Assembly (NCBI GenBank): GCA_028708525.1
Contig: JAQVYV010000003.1
Coordinates: 1-43,132 of the forward strand
Length of the DNA: 43,132 bases
Direction of reading: 5' to 3'
DNA from: Eubacteriales bacterium
Lineage (GTDB): Bacteria; Bacillota; Clostridia; Saccharofermentanales; UBA5734
Notes under the pieces: model-generated
Seen by the model: only the letters and a program-made list of their open reading frames with translations
The model's database searches: none
What the model was told of the DNA's origin: nothing
Shown here: piece after piece, positions 1 to 10,800 of the stretch
Position numbering within the stretch: the first letter of the stretch is position 1
Layout: every line of letters starts with the position of its first letter
Translations under genes and position numbers: made by a program

Positions 1-3000
1 CTCCTGTGATTCTCTGACATATTCATCAGCATAACTCTGAGAAATTGTGAATGAACTTAGTGACTGGTTCAATATTTCCTGTATCTGCACAAATTCGTCC
101 GCAGGGGCCATGATCCCCATTACATTGTACACATTAAGAGGAGCATAATCGACTCCTCCCATATCGTAACTGTTCAGAGAAACAACTGATGCACTGAGAA
201 GACCTTCGCAGATGAGTTCAGAACCTTCGAGTCTGGTATGAGCCCTTACAACAGCAGTATCCAGAGCATATGCAGAAAACAGATTCTCTAAATCATGTCT
301 CTCCACGATATTGAGCTCGCTAAATTTCATTGTAGCAGCTTTGATCCCCCGGCTTTCAAGCCAATCGATATATTCATTCCATTTATAGAAGAATTCTGTT
401 ACCTCCGGCGGATCAAGTACCGGACATCCGGCATATATATTGCCGGATCCGTAAGCTGATTTGAAATAATTACGGGCAGCTTCACTTTTCATAAAAGGAT
501 TAAACATGTAGTAATAGAACAACCTTCTCTCAGGTTGCTGAGGATCATATGCTATAAGTCCGAATTCAAGGTTAGCCGGGTTGGTTTCATAGGTCCATCC
601 CTTGGGAAGTTCTATAGAGAAATCCTTTGTAGAAACAGTTTCAAGTCCGGATATTAATACAGGTGCAGCTTGTACTTTCAAATGTATCTTTTCTTCTCCC
701 GCCTGCCTGCTGATCTGAGAATTGTCAGCATTGCTCTGATCATTGCTGATTGCACTACTTGCTAAAATATCATTCGAATTAATTCCTGCATTTGAGGATG
801 AGGACGTATTCCCTGGGATCACGCTACATCCGGATAACAGCAGCGAAAGCACCAGGAAAATCGGAAGAATAGCTGTAACTTTACTATTATCAACAGGCTC
901 AATTTTCTTATCATCCTCTTTCTTTCTTTTTCTGGTAATGATCAATATCAGCATAATAATGATCAGCAAAATCAATAACAGTATCCAAAGCCAGCAAAGC
1001 CCGCTGAAAAATGACCCGGCAGATTTAGATGCAAATTCAGTGTTGCCGAGATAACCCATGTTGATCCTTCTGCCGTTAGGAGAAGGTTCCTGATCGTACG
1101 CGCTTGCCGGGTCCCCCGCATCCACCGCAGGACTTGTCTTTCTATCCTTTACCCATGTCTCCCCATTCCATCTGCCATTCTTCGACATGAGACGATAGTC
1201 CTTACCTGCAGGATCGGCGAAAAGCGGTTCGCCGTAAATAACATTATCGTAAGCAGTGTCCGGAAGTTCAACAAACCTCGTTCCGTCGGGATGTTCGTAG
1301 ATCCCGTCGATATATTCAACAGCGTCATCACCAAGGAGCGAATATGCTATCTTTACCTGGTCATCATTTCTGTTATCCCCCGTTACTCCGATATCCATAA
1401 GATCATTACCGTAAATTATTGAATTGTGCACAGACACACCATATTCAGTGACATCCGCGTTAAAAGGAGCGTTCAGAACGATCCTTAATCCAAAGAGCGT
1501 ATTGTCAGCTATCGTACAATTTTCAATGAAGACAGCTGTTTCATTTTCGTTATAATAAGCATTGCTCATATAAACGATCCCACTATGAGGAAAACCGTGG
1601 ATCAGATTGTTTTGAAGATATACTCTTCTTCCGCCATCTATAGCGATACCGTTATTCCCGATATCAGGATTTCCTTCGATAATGCTGTTCTTAATAATTA
1701 TCCGCCCTTTAGATGTATAGTTTCCCAGAACAGCGATCTGGCAATCCACAGAATTTCTTATTACACATGAATCCATCGATACAAGCACTTCATTCGTGTT
1801 GTCGTCATCGGCTTCAAGCCATGCTCCCCTGAATAATCCATCGATCACACAATGAGACATTTCGACCTGTCCTTTGAAATGGCTGAGTTGTATCTGTCCG
1901 CATTGCTCCGCACCCGGTTTTCTGCAAATAGTTATAAGCTGATCTTTGGTTCCGATAGCTCTGAGAGATCCCTCAACAAGGAAATTGACATCCTTGTCCA
2001 TACACACCGTGACACCGGGTTTGATCAGCAGATCGCTATAGTTTACATTATCAATACGAGTAACTGCAAGTTGTGCGGTCATGACATACGGCACACCGAC
2101 ATTGCCCCATACAGCAGATTCTGTTCCTCCTGCCCATGCAGGCGGACCAACATTCCCAAATAACTGGACATACTTAAGCTCATCCGGAAAGTCTTCGCTG
2201 TAATTATTAGTATGATCTTCATCCTTATTTATTTTCGAAGCTGCATGCACGATCATCGGATACTGTGCTGAAGCTCCATTGAATGTGTTATCCTTTATTA
2301 TTACTTCTTTAGGGTGATTTGAATCATTGTAATCATACAACATCATTATGCTGTGATGATCTTTGCTGTTGTTATTAAAAACATTATTTGTAACTTGAGC
2401 AAGTCTTCCGTCCATTATTTCTACGGAACGAAGAGTAGAGTTATTGAATGTGCATCCGTTTACCAGCGTATCTATGTCATCCTGAGAATTTCTCAGGACC
2501 TGAACACCCCTGCCCATATCGTTGAATTCACAACCTTCGATCACGACTTGCCCTTTTCCTGCAAGATGGTAACCATTATCGTAAACTATTGCGGTAGATC
2601 CCGGAGAAGCCTTCTGAAAAGTACAGCCTGTGACCGTAAGATCGATCTCCTGCCCTTCCTCGCCTTTATAGTTTTTCTCAACAGCAATTATGGCTGCACC
2701 GTTTCCGAAAAACCCTGAATATTCGAATACACAGTCTATAAATTCAGCGGTATTAGCTCTTCCCGGCTCACCGCGTATCTCAATATTACCCCATCCTCTG
2801 TTTTCTCTGCCGGGTACCGAAGTAAATTTAACTCCTTCCGCAAAAATATGCCCTGATTCGATCGTTATACTTTCGCTTGGTCTTTTACCTGTACCCGGAA
2901 GATCGCCGCTTAATACATCTGCAAAATAAACCGTAGCACCCTTCCCGATAGTCAAAGTCGCACCATTTAAGATTTTAGGCTCACTGTTTCCGGTTGAACA

Positions 3001-3165
3001 GATATAATAAACATTGCTGCCCGGCCATACAGTATCCTGAACGATATCATGATCTACATAAACAACTGCTGCCTGAACGCCCGCTGCCTCTCCCGACATT
3101 CCATAGAATAAAAAGAATACAATAGAAACACTAAAAGCTAAGATAAAATTCAATGACTTTTTCAT
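1..3165 (-). CDS. Secreted right-handed beta-helix protein continuing in frame into TM + lipobox-like second TM + C-terminal extracytoplasmic domain (partial, runs off left edge)
   Basis: Missing from the ORF track because no stop lies inside the window. ATG at 3165 (minus), preceded by AAAAGGAG. Signal peptide MKKSLNFILAFSVSIVFFLF. Beta-helix-like body ending SPAVDAGDPASAYDQEPSPNGRRINMGYLGNTE. Then LLILLIIIMLILIITRKRKK and ILPIFLVLSLLLSGCS. The lines I checked by triplet in this frame had no stop codon. Confidence 0.85.
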   Translation of the reverse strand, partial: MKKSLNFILAFSVSIVFFLFYGMSGEAAGVQAAVVYVDHDIVQDTVWPGSNVYYICSTGNSEPKILNGATLTIGKGATVYFADVLSGDLPGTGKRPSESITIESGHIFAEGVKFTSVPGRENRGWGNIEIRGEPGRANTAEFIDCVFEYSGFFGNGAAIIAVEKNYKGEEGQEIDLTVTGCTFQKASPGSTAIVYDNGYHLAGKGQVVIEGCEFNDMGRGVQVLRNSQDDIDTLVNGCTFNNSTLRSVEIMDGRLAQVTNNVFNNNSKDHHSIMMLYDYNDSNHPKEVIIKDNTFNGASAQYPMIVHAASKINKDEDHTNNYSEDFPDELKYVQLFGNVGPPAWAGGTESAVWGNVGVPYVMTAQLAVTRIDNVNYSDLLIKPGVTVCMDKDVNFLVEGSLRAIGTKDQLITICRKPGAEQCGQIQLSHFKGQVEMSHCVIDGLFRGAWLEADDDNTNEVLVSMDSCVIRNSVDCQIAVLGNYTSKGRIIIKNSIIEGNPDIGNNGIAIDGGRRVYLQNNLIHGFPHSGIVYMSNAYYNENETAVFIENCTIADNTLFGLRIVLNAPFNADVTEYGVSVHNSIIYGNDLMDIGVTGDNRNDDQVKIAYSLLGDDAVEYIDGIYEHPDGTRFVELPDTAYDNVIYGEPLFADPAGKDYRLMSKNGRWNGETWVKDRKTSPAVDAGDPASAYDQEPSPNGRRINMGYLGNTEFASKSAGSFFSGLCWLWILLLILLIIIMLILIITRKRKKEDDKKIEPVDNSKVTAILPIFLVLSLLLSGCSVIPGNTSSSSNAGINSNDILASSAISNDQSNADNSQISRQAGEEKIHLKVQAAPVLISGLETVSTKDFSIELPKGWTYETNPANLEFGLIAYDPQQPERRLFYYYMFNPFMKSEAARNYFKSAYGSGNIYAGCPVLDPPEVTEFFYKWNEYIDWLESRGIKAATMKFSELNIVERHDLENLFSAYALDTAVVRAHTRLEGSELICEGLLSASVVSLNSYDMGGVDYAPLNVYNVMGIMAPADEFVQIQEILNQSLSSFTISQSYADEYVRESQE

Positions 3166-3200
3166 TTCCGCATGCTCCTTTTCGATCATCAAATTGCATG

Positions 3201-5591
3201 TTAATCAGTGACTGCAGGTGTCCAATAAGTATTTCCGTATATATCGGTTATTTTATAGCTCATAAGAAAATCAAGATCGTTAATTGCCAAATTTTCTATA
3301 TACCAGTTTCCGTCAGCGATGTATTGATCTCCCAGATAGTATGTGTCATCGAAATCCCCCTCATAACTATAGTAGTCACACAGATAATCTATCCTGTCTC
3401 CGGGTTTAATTTCTACCAAACCTTTAGGAAGATTGGGTGTTTCAGATCCATCATCGTAAATGATCCTTGCTCCAAGCACTTCACCATATGGTTCATCCTG
3501 ATCAAAAGAAAGGACTATATCTACAAGTTGTCCGTTGAGCATCGCCGGTACTCTTCCCAATATCTTATAATCATCGCCCTGAATGTCATAACTGGACATA
3601 TAATAACTTACGGGTGCTCCGTTTATCGCCGGCCATGTTCCGTCATATTCCAGCAGAAGATCGCCGTCAGCGTTATATTCGAAAACATTATCTCTTCCAA
3701 GGTCGATGAACCCACTTCCGTCATCAACAAAAACACTCAGTTCAAGGGTGTGTACCAAGCTCCACTCTTCTTCTGACAGAACCAGGACTTTCCGGCCATT
3801 CTTAGTAGTGATTTTAATGGAGGCAGGGTCTATCATATTCTCGCTGTAGTATTGAGTCGAATCGGTGATTTGTTCAGTGTTGAGCCAGTCAGGTGCCTGT
3901 TGAGATCCACCGGTGAGAGAAGAGAAATCCCCCTGATTCAGGAAAGAATTTATAAGGGAACCTATGACCTGAGTTCCAGTCCCTTGTGAAGTTGAACCGC
4001 CTGACTGTCCTCCTGCCAGAAGCATCCCCAGAAGTCCGCCTCCCTGCGAGGCCATTTGTCCGCCTGCATTGAGGTTGGCAAAGCTCTTGATCGCATCTGT
4101 ATACTCTTCATCCATGCCGATTTCATCATATGTCTTTACAATGGATGACAGATCACTCAGTTTACCGTAAGGAAAGTATATTGAAAGACCATTTGCATTA
4201 GATATATTGTCCGACATACGGTTGTATTTAACAGCACTTATAAGTGTCTGAGCCAATGATCCGGCCTGAGGTGTTCCAAGTCTTAAAGAAAAATCAATAA
4301 GATCTATTTGGTTTATTCGAGAAGAAGCAGCAAACTCTTTCGTGCCGACTCTCGAATCAGATACCTTTTTATAGTCATCCGATTCGACCAGTTCACCTAT
4401 TGATCTTGCAAAATCTCCGAAGGAGTTCGGCAAAGTTCCGCTGAGCTCTGCAAGATCTATCAATGACAAGGTTGCCTGAGATTTAGGAGTTTTCCGTTTC
4501 ACCTCAACGATATAATCATCAATGAGTTTTTTCCCTATATCGATCGTCGCTATAGAGGTATTCTTCGAGATTTCATTTAGCCAGCCTGTGTAGTACCAAC
4601 CTATCCCGGGTTCCAGTTCTTCTGATGCTATAAGGTAATCCGCATAAGGTTCCACTACAAGAGCCGTTTCAAGAGTAGCCATGAGACATGCATCAAACCC
4701 TATAAGATCGAATTTCGTACCTGCATTTTCTAAAGCATTTCCGATTTCGTCCAAAGTCATCGTATCGCCTTTAAAATGTTCATCATAACCATATCCCGTT
4801 ACTGAACCGCCACCATGATCCCACAATATCAGGAAATAGCGTTCAGCCGGGAAAAGTCCTTCGCTGAACTGAATAAAATCGGTAAGTGTTCCGGGATCCA
4901 CCATGGATCTCCTGCCGGCATCTTCCTCAAGAACGCTAAAACCTTGTGAATTCAGTAAATATCTCTGGTTAGTTTTACTGCTGATAACATTGTTCTTCCA
5001 TTTGGCTGTTCCGCCGGTCTGTATAACGATATTGACTTTAGGTGAAAGCTTTGCAGCCTGCATCTCCTGAAGATCCATGGTTGCTAACCCGCCCCGTGAC
5101 TCAAGATCAGTCCCGAGAAGATACACCATGACCGTGACTTTATCTTTCCCGTCACCTGACAATGTGATGTGTTTAGGTCTTGAATTCTCTGAAACAAGTC
5201 TGTTGACGGCATATGCACCACTGTCAAATGTGGTATTCCCGGGCTTAACAAGAGGAGAACTGAAACCGGGCTGATCATCGGGCGGATTCACCCCGCCGCC
5301 GAAAAGTCTGCTTATCAGAAAAATACCAAGGAAAACAACGAGAAGAATAATTATTATCTTGCTTGAACCGGTATTGATTGGTCTGTTATATGATCGGGGG
5401 ATAAATGGACCGCCGGCGTTACTACTCCCGAAACCGGAAGAAGACTGTCCGCCGGGTCTTCTGAAAAAACCTCCGGAGCCACCGACCGGACCTGAGGAAC
5501 TTCTGCCGATCCCGGTGCCTCTTCTACCGACATTCATACCTCCGCTTCCGGTTCGTGTAGTTCTGCCTGACGGTCTGCTGCCTTTATTCAT
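3201..5591 (-). CDS. Membrane-anchored clostripain-family (peptidase C11) cysteine protease with Gly/Arg/Ser-rich N-terminus
   Basis: ORF 796 aa. Catalytic-type motifs ILWDHGGGS (His) and IGFDACLMATLE (Cys). Single TM (KIIIILLVVFLGIFLISRLF) after a low-complexity RG/SG-rich ~80 aa N-terminus. Confidence 0.88.
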   Translation of the reverse strand: MNKGSRPSGRTTRTGSGGMNVGRRGTGIGRSSSGPVGGSGGFFRRPGGQSSSGFGSSNAGGPFIPRSYNRPINTGSSKIIIILLVVFLGIFLISRLFGGGVNPPDDQPGFSSPLVKPGNTTFDSGAYAVNRLVSENSRPKHITLSGDGKDKVTVMVYLLGTDLESRGGLATMDLQEMQAAKLSPKVNIVIQTGGTAKWKNNVISSKTNQRYLLNSQGFSVLEEDAGRRSMVDPGTLTDFIQFSEGLFPAERYFLILWDHGGGSVTGYGYDEHFKGDTMTLDEIGNALENAGTKFDLIGFDACLMATLETALVVEPYADYLIASEELEPGIGWYYTGWLNEISKNTSIATIDIGKKLIDDYIVEVKRKTPKSQATLSLIDLAELSGTLPNSFGDFARSIGELVESDDYKKVSDSRVGTKEFAASSRINQIDLIDFSLRLGTPQAGSLAQTLISAVKYNRMSDNISNANGLSIYFPYGKLSDLSSIVKTYDEIGMDEEYTDAIKSFANLNAGGQMASQGGGLLGMLLAGGQSGGSTSQGTGTQVIGSLINSFLNQGDFSSLTGGSQQAPDWLNTEQITDSTQYYSENMIDPASIKITTKNGRKVLVLSEEEWSLVHTLELSVFVDDGSGFIDLGRDNVFEYNADGDLLLEYDGTWPAINGAPVSYYMSSYDIQGDDYKILGRVPAMLNGQLVDIVLSFDQDEPYGEVLGARIIYDDGSETPNLPKGLVEIKPGDRIDYLCDYYSYEGDFDDTYYLGDQYIADGNWYIENLAINDLDFLMSYKITDIYGNTYWTPAVTD

Positions 5592-5649
5592 ATGATCTTC
5601 TCCATAAGTCTTTAGTATTATTATACTCCAAAATAAACTTAAAAGAACA

Positions 5650-6918
5650 TCACAAAACCACTCTCAGTGCGAAAATACCGTCCTTAGCAGTAAACTGACA
5701 GTTACCTTTCAATTTTGAAGTAACATACTTAATGCTTTGCACTCCAAAACCATGTCCGTTTTCTTTTGCCACAGGAAGACCGTTTATGATCTCAGGTTCA
5801 CACGAACAAGGATTCTTGATCGAAAGAAGCAACTTATCATCCTTGACCCTCATATCAAGTGTGATCTCACGCCGGTCGATATCAAGAAGTGATACTGCGT
5901 TTATGGCATTCTCAAGACCATTAGCCAATATAGAGGTAAATTCCACTTCTGAGCAGGGTAGAGTTTCGGGTATCTCAACATTAGTAAGCAGTACGATTTC
6001 GTTATCGCTCATTTTGTGTTCATACGAAGAAATGACCATGTTGACAAGTTCGTTTCTGCAAAATTTCTTTATAACAGTCCTATCTGCAGTATTTATTATA
6101 TCTTTAATATAGATAGCGGCTCGTTCATTATTGCCATTTTCAACATATGAAAGGATATTGTTAAGAAAATGCCGCATGTCGTGTCTGACAAGTGCTATCT
6201 CATATTCTGAACGTCTTATCGACTCTATCTCCTTGAGTGAGTGTGACTTCTGTATTTCCATGACCTGGGTATACCTTTCGGCCTCACATTTCTGTTCATA
6301 TTCCTTGAAATAGATGACACTGAACACCAGATAGGCAATACACAGCACAAAAGGCAGAAATTCAAAGATCACCTGAGAACCGCTGTACAGAAGCTTAGTA
6401 TAAACAGTTACCGCATAATCGAAAACATAATAGCTAAAAGGAATAATACCAAATATAAGGATCGACCTCTTCTTCTTTGATAGAATAAGCATTACGGACG
6501 ACGAAGCATACTTATCAATGAAGTATGCTATCGGGAAGGTCAATAGCATTCTCACGATATAGGACAGCCACATCTGACCGCTGAGTTCTAATGCTATGAC
6601 TCCGAACCATTTGGTTATCTGGCAACATAAATAGCCTGCCATTATAGCCAAGATCGCGGGCAGCAACTTCTCTTTGTAATATACTGTAAACAGCCCCAGG
6701 AGAGGGAGATGAGTAATCACAGGATATAACATCTCGGTCGTTTCCATTCCCAAAACAAATACACTTGCTGTTTGAAATCCAAAACACACAAGTCCGAAAC
6801 AACAAAGGATCAAAGCGTTTTTCCTGTTTCTCTCAATACCTATAAATCCGGCAGAAACATATATACCGAAAAACAGCAGCATCGCAAAATTCAAAACAGC
6901 CAGAAAAGTTTCTATCAT
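5650..6918 (-). CDS. GHKL-domain sensor histidine kinase (AgrC-like), multi-TM N-terminus
   Basis: ORF 422 aa. Hydrophobic N-terminal half, RHDMRHFLNNI H-box, ANGLENAINAV N-box, GHGFGVQSIKYV G-box. Confidence 0.9.
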   Translation of the reverse strand: MIETFLAVLNFAMLLFFGIYVSAGFIGIERNRKNALILCCFGLVCFGFQTASVFVLGMETTEMLYPVITHLPLLGLFTVYYKEKLLPAILAIMAGYLCCQITKWFGVIALELSGQMWLSYIVRMLLTFPIAYFIDKYASSSVMLILSKKKRSILIFGIIPFSYYVFDYAVTVYTKLLYSGSQVIFEFLPFVLCIAYLVFSVIYFKEYEQKCEAERYTQVMEIQKSHSLKEIESIRRSEYEIALVRHDMRHFLNNILSYVENGNNERAAIYIKDIINTADRTVIKKFCRNELVNMVISSYEHKMSDNEIVLLTNVEIPETLPCSEVEFTSILANGLENAINAVSLLDIDRREITLDMRVKDDKLLLSIKNPCSCEPEIINGLPVAKENGHGFGVQSIKYVTSKLKGNCQFTAKDGIFALRVVL

Positions 6919-6936
6919 GTACGCGTACCTTCCTTA

Positions 6937-7662
6937 TCAATCACGGAACACATATGCAAAATAAGCCTCCGCAAAATTCTTGCCGCAACCCCTGGCAATG
7001 GGTATACTGCGGCCTGATTTAGTATTTATCTCGTTATTACTAAAATTATCGACATTTGGTATGTATATAAGATAACTTCTATGGCATTTATAGAATCCCG
7101 GTTCTTTTAGAAGCTTTTCTTCAAAATAGTACAACGGTTCAGAAGTAGTCAGTATCTGCCCGGAACGAAGATAGAACGCTACCTGTCGATTCTGAGCTTC
7201 AATATATTCTATATCATAGAAATAAACCTTATGGTAACCACAAGTTGTCTTAATTGTGATATTTGGTACTTCCGTCTCGATTTCAGAAGTGCACTCCGAA
7301 AGTATTCCGCTGATCATTTCATATGTCACCGGTTTAACACAATAATCTGTTGCCTTAACTGAATATGATTCAAGTGCAAATTCAGGAGAAGACGTCAGAA
7401 AGACTATCCTGATCGTTTTATCCCTTGTTCTTAGTTCTCTTGCTGTATCCATACCATTCAGCAACGGCATGACGATATCCAGAAATACTATATCGATCTT
7501 GTCCTTTGTGCTCCTGAGAAGAAGATCATCACCGTTATCGAAGCACAAGATCTCAGCAGAAACTTTGCTTGCCGCGACCCATTGTCCTATCATACGCTTT
7601 GTATCTTCGATGCATTCTGTCTGATCATCACATACTGCAATTCTGATCAATTCACACCCCAT
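6937..7662 (-). CDS. LytTR-family response regulator (AgrA/VirR-like)
   Basis: ORF 241 aa. Receiver domain (IAVCDDQTE, VFLDIVMPLLNGMD) plus LytTR DNA-binding domain (YIEAQNRQVAFYLRSG, FYKCHRSYLIYIPNVDNF). 18 bp upstream of the kinase gene. Confidence 0.92.
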   Translation of the reverse strand: MGCELIRIAVCDDQTECIEDTKRMIGQWVAASKVSAEILCFDNGDDLLLRSTKDKIDIVFLDIVMPLLNGMDTARELRTRDKTIRIVFLTSSPEFALESYSVKATDYCVKPVTYEMISGILSECTSEIETEVPNITIKTTCGYHKVYFYDIEYIEAQNRQVAFYLRSGQILTTSEPLYYFEEKLLKEPGFYKCHRSYLIYIPNVDNFSNNEINTKSGRSIPIARGCGKNFAEAYFAYVFRD

Positions 7663-7851
7663 GTAAGACTGTCATTCATGTTATAAACTAATCTTAATCT
7701 AAAAGCATATTTGATTCAATCTGAACCTGATACATTTCACTGCATAAAAACAGCATTTCGCTCAAAATATCTGATTGGGATCAAATGTATTGCTACTATT
7801 ATTTTGAATTACTCACAAATAAACGAAATCAATTTCAATGGAGGTCATGTA

Positions 7852-10800
7852 ATGTCCAATCACAAACCTAATTTCAGAAAAGCAAAACAACTATTGGCAG
7901 GTTTTCTCGTGCTAATACTTCTTGTGACGGGCGTGCCTCTGGAGCTTTTTGCCGTAAAAGCATCAGAGGTCCTGTATGGAGATGTCAACAGCGATGGTCT
8001 GATAAATCAAAGTGATGTTTCAGATCTGACCGATCATCTGGCTGAATACGATATCGATATAGACGAGCAGGCTTCAGATGTCAATCTGGACGGAACAGTT
8101 GATCTGATCGATCTTCTTCTTCTGAAGAAATATGTCGCCGGGTTGGATGTCATCCTCGGAGAAAGCTGTGTTATAACATTCGACACTCAAGGCGGCAGTT
8201 CTGTACAGCCTATCACAGTTAAGAAAGGAACAAAGCTCAGCCAAATTCCGACAACGTCGAAGAACGGCAGCACATTCCTCGGATGGGAGACCACTGAAGG
8301 CGACACATTCTATTCTGAGGACCTTATAACAGATGATCTCAGTCTGGTGGCAAAATTCGAGGAACTGCCTCCTAAAGAGGTCCTGTCTCTGATATCCTTT
8401 GCACTTACTGAACAGCAGCCTACGCTTTCATTTGTGATCCTTGCTGCTCACGATATATCTGCGGATTTAGTAAGAACATTGATATCACTGACTTCTATGG
8501 ACGGTTCAGATCCGGTCGAACTGGATATCTTATACGAAGGAAGCGACCGTTTCAGAGTAAGCGCTAAAACCGGATTCACACCCGGTGCTTCGTATGAACT
8601 TGAACTGGCGGAAGGACTTACATTTGAAAACAAAGCCGACACCATACGAACCGCTTCTTTTACTATCTATAAAGAAGAAGTAAGCAATATCACACTTAAC
8701 GACGATATGGTATACATCAAAGACACCGACAGTATGGACTACTTTCTGGACGGTTCTTCATTCCCTGTTCCTGTTCTTGAAGCAGCGCTTCTCAACAGTC
8801 AGGCAAATGAAGCTATTACAGGGACATTTATTTACAATAACATCAATTTCTCCGTCGGGGATGTTCTCTGCATATACGAAAATACCGATCCCAGAGAAAG
8901 AGATCTGTTAAACGAAGACTACTCAGATGACAAAGTAGCATACATCAAAGTGACAGAAATATCCGGCAGCACTGTTACTTTTACAAGTCTCGACGAATCA
9001 TCTGTAGAAGATGTTATTTTCATTCCTGATACGATCCCCTTCTCTGTTGAAGCATTACCTTCCGGTGAATGCGGAACGATACCGGCTGCCGCATACGATA
9101 ACAAGGCCTGGATCTCATTTGGTTATACAGAACCTCCTGAGTTTGATGAAGGAGATTTCATAGTTCTTTATCAAGGTGACTTTTTCGACATGACAGATGA
9201 ATCACTTGTCTGTTTCGGCCGGATCACTTCCGTCAGCGAAGATACTTTGACATACACAAGAACAACAGCCGAAGAGATAGAAAATTCGATCGATCTGTTC
9301 CTTAAAGACTCAGTTGACGGAGATTCACTTCTTGAAAACGTAGATACGCAGGCTCTTTCAGAAAACATCGAAAGACAGGTCATGAGAAGCGGTTTCGCGG
9401 TCGACGCGGCAAATTATCTTGCTGCTACTGCTACACAACTGAGAGGGATCGGCGGAGAACTCGAACTCGGAGATGATATCAAAGTAAAGGTAGAGATCGG
9501 TAAAAGTTCGAAGTACTTTAAAGACGGAATTCGCCTTGCTGTGGGAATTGAAGGTGAATTCGGAGTTGATATTGGCGAGGATGCCGAAATGAAGATTGAT
9601 CTGGCAGCGACATTCGTTGAAGAGATCTCTGTTGATGTCGATGTTGACGCTAAGGCAAAATGGAAATGGTATTTCATAATACCTGTTCTAAAGGATCTGT
9701 CTTTCCGTACTTCTGTGGATCTTAAGAACTACGCCGGAGTTTCTGTTGATGTTAAGGTTTACACTGTTGAAAAAGATGAAGGTACTCTCTGGAGCAAGCT
9801 TAAAGAGTACAAAGAAGAGTACGGTGAGATTTTTGACCAGATAGAGGAAATCGAAGAGAAAATCAATGAAGCGAAAGAAACTTACGAGAAATTGCAGGGC
9901 TATAAGGAAGATCTTGAAAATCTTTGGGCAACTATTCCGGCTGCTGTAGCAGGAGATTACGAAGAAACTCTCGAGGCACTGGAAGGAACTAACATTTCCG
10001 ATGATCTGTTGGGGCTTCTAAATATGACAAGTGAGACAGAACTTGATGCAGGTGTTCGCGATCTGATGGAACGTTACTCTGAAATGCTTGAAAATGAGAG
10101 CGAATGGGTCGAACTCTTAAATAAAGAGATCTTTCATACTGACATCGTTATTTTCATTGTCGCTATCGGCATAGACGTAAATTTCATAATTAAAGCCAAC
10201 ATCAACATTGCTCTCGGTGCGAATCTTGAATATGTGATCGGAAAGCGTTACTCATTCTGGATCAATGTATTCTCCAAAACCAGCGGAAGTTCAGAAATGG
10301 ATCTTCTTGATGAGAAGTTCGCCTTCCAGTTCTATGTAATGGGAGCTCTTGGACTTAAAATGGGCATTGAAGCCGGTGTCGCTGTTGGTCTTTTTTCAAC
10401 AAAACTCGGAAGCATAGGTCTTACTGTCGAGTTCGGACCGTATATCAAGCTCTGGGGGTATTTCATTTACGAATACAGCAAAATGAGACCTGCCAATACG
10501 AACACCTGGATTTATGACGAAAGAATGATGGGTGCACTGTATCTCGAGTTCGGGATCTATCTGGAAATGACCTTCAAAGCGCAGCTTTTTAACAATGCAA
10601 TTAAATACGAGCCCACACTGCTAGATAAGGAGTGGCCTCTGCTTACAGTCGGTGAAAGAAATAATGTTTACGATTTCGCATATGAGATAGAAGATGACGA
10701 AGTCCTGATAGTTAAAGATACGGATAACAACAGTACAACAGGCATATCCATGATCCTTCCGGATACATACCGTTTAATGAGCCGGATCGATTTGTGTGAA

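Noticed and set aside
743-2929. Plus-strand ORFs (743..1054, 1852..2163, 2353..2718, 2690..2929 etc.) listed in the track
   Set aside because: They lie antisense to the open minus-strand beta-helix frame, lack RBS or recognisable domains, and are shadow ORFs.
3153-3776. 207-aa plus-strand ORF
   Set aside because: Antisense to the 3' end of the clostripain-family gene. Composition is typical of a shadow frame.
5650-7662. Complete agr quorum-sensing locus
   Set aside because: Only the kinase and regulator are present. No AgrB-like or AgrD-like gene is seen in the window.
7711-7851. N-terminal extension of the giant ORF (MIQSEPDTFHCIK...)
   Set aside because: No RBS and it precedes a clear signal peptide. 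ATG 7852 has GGAGG, so the extension is probably untranslated leader.
7663-7851. Search for a LytTR-type direct-repeat operator between the regulator and the giant gene
   Set aside because: No convincing pair of repeats with ~12-13 bp spacing found by eye.
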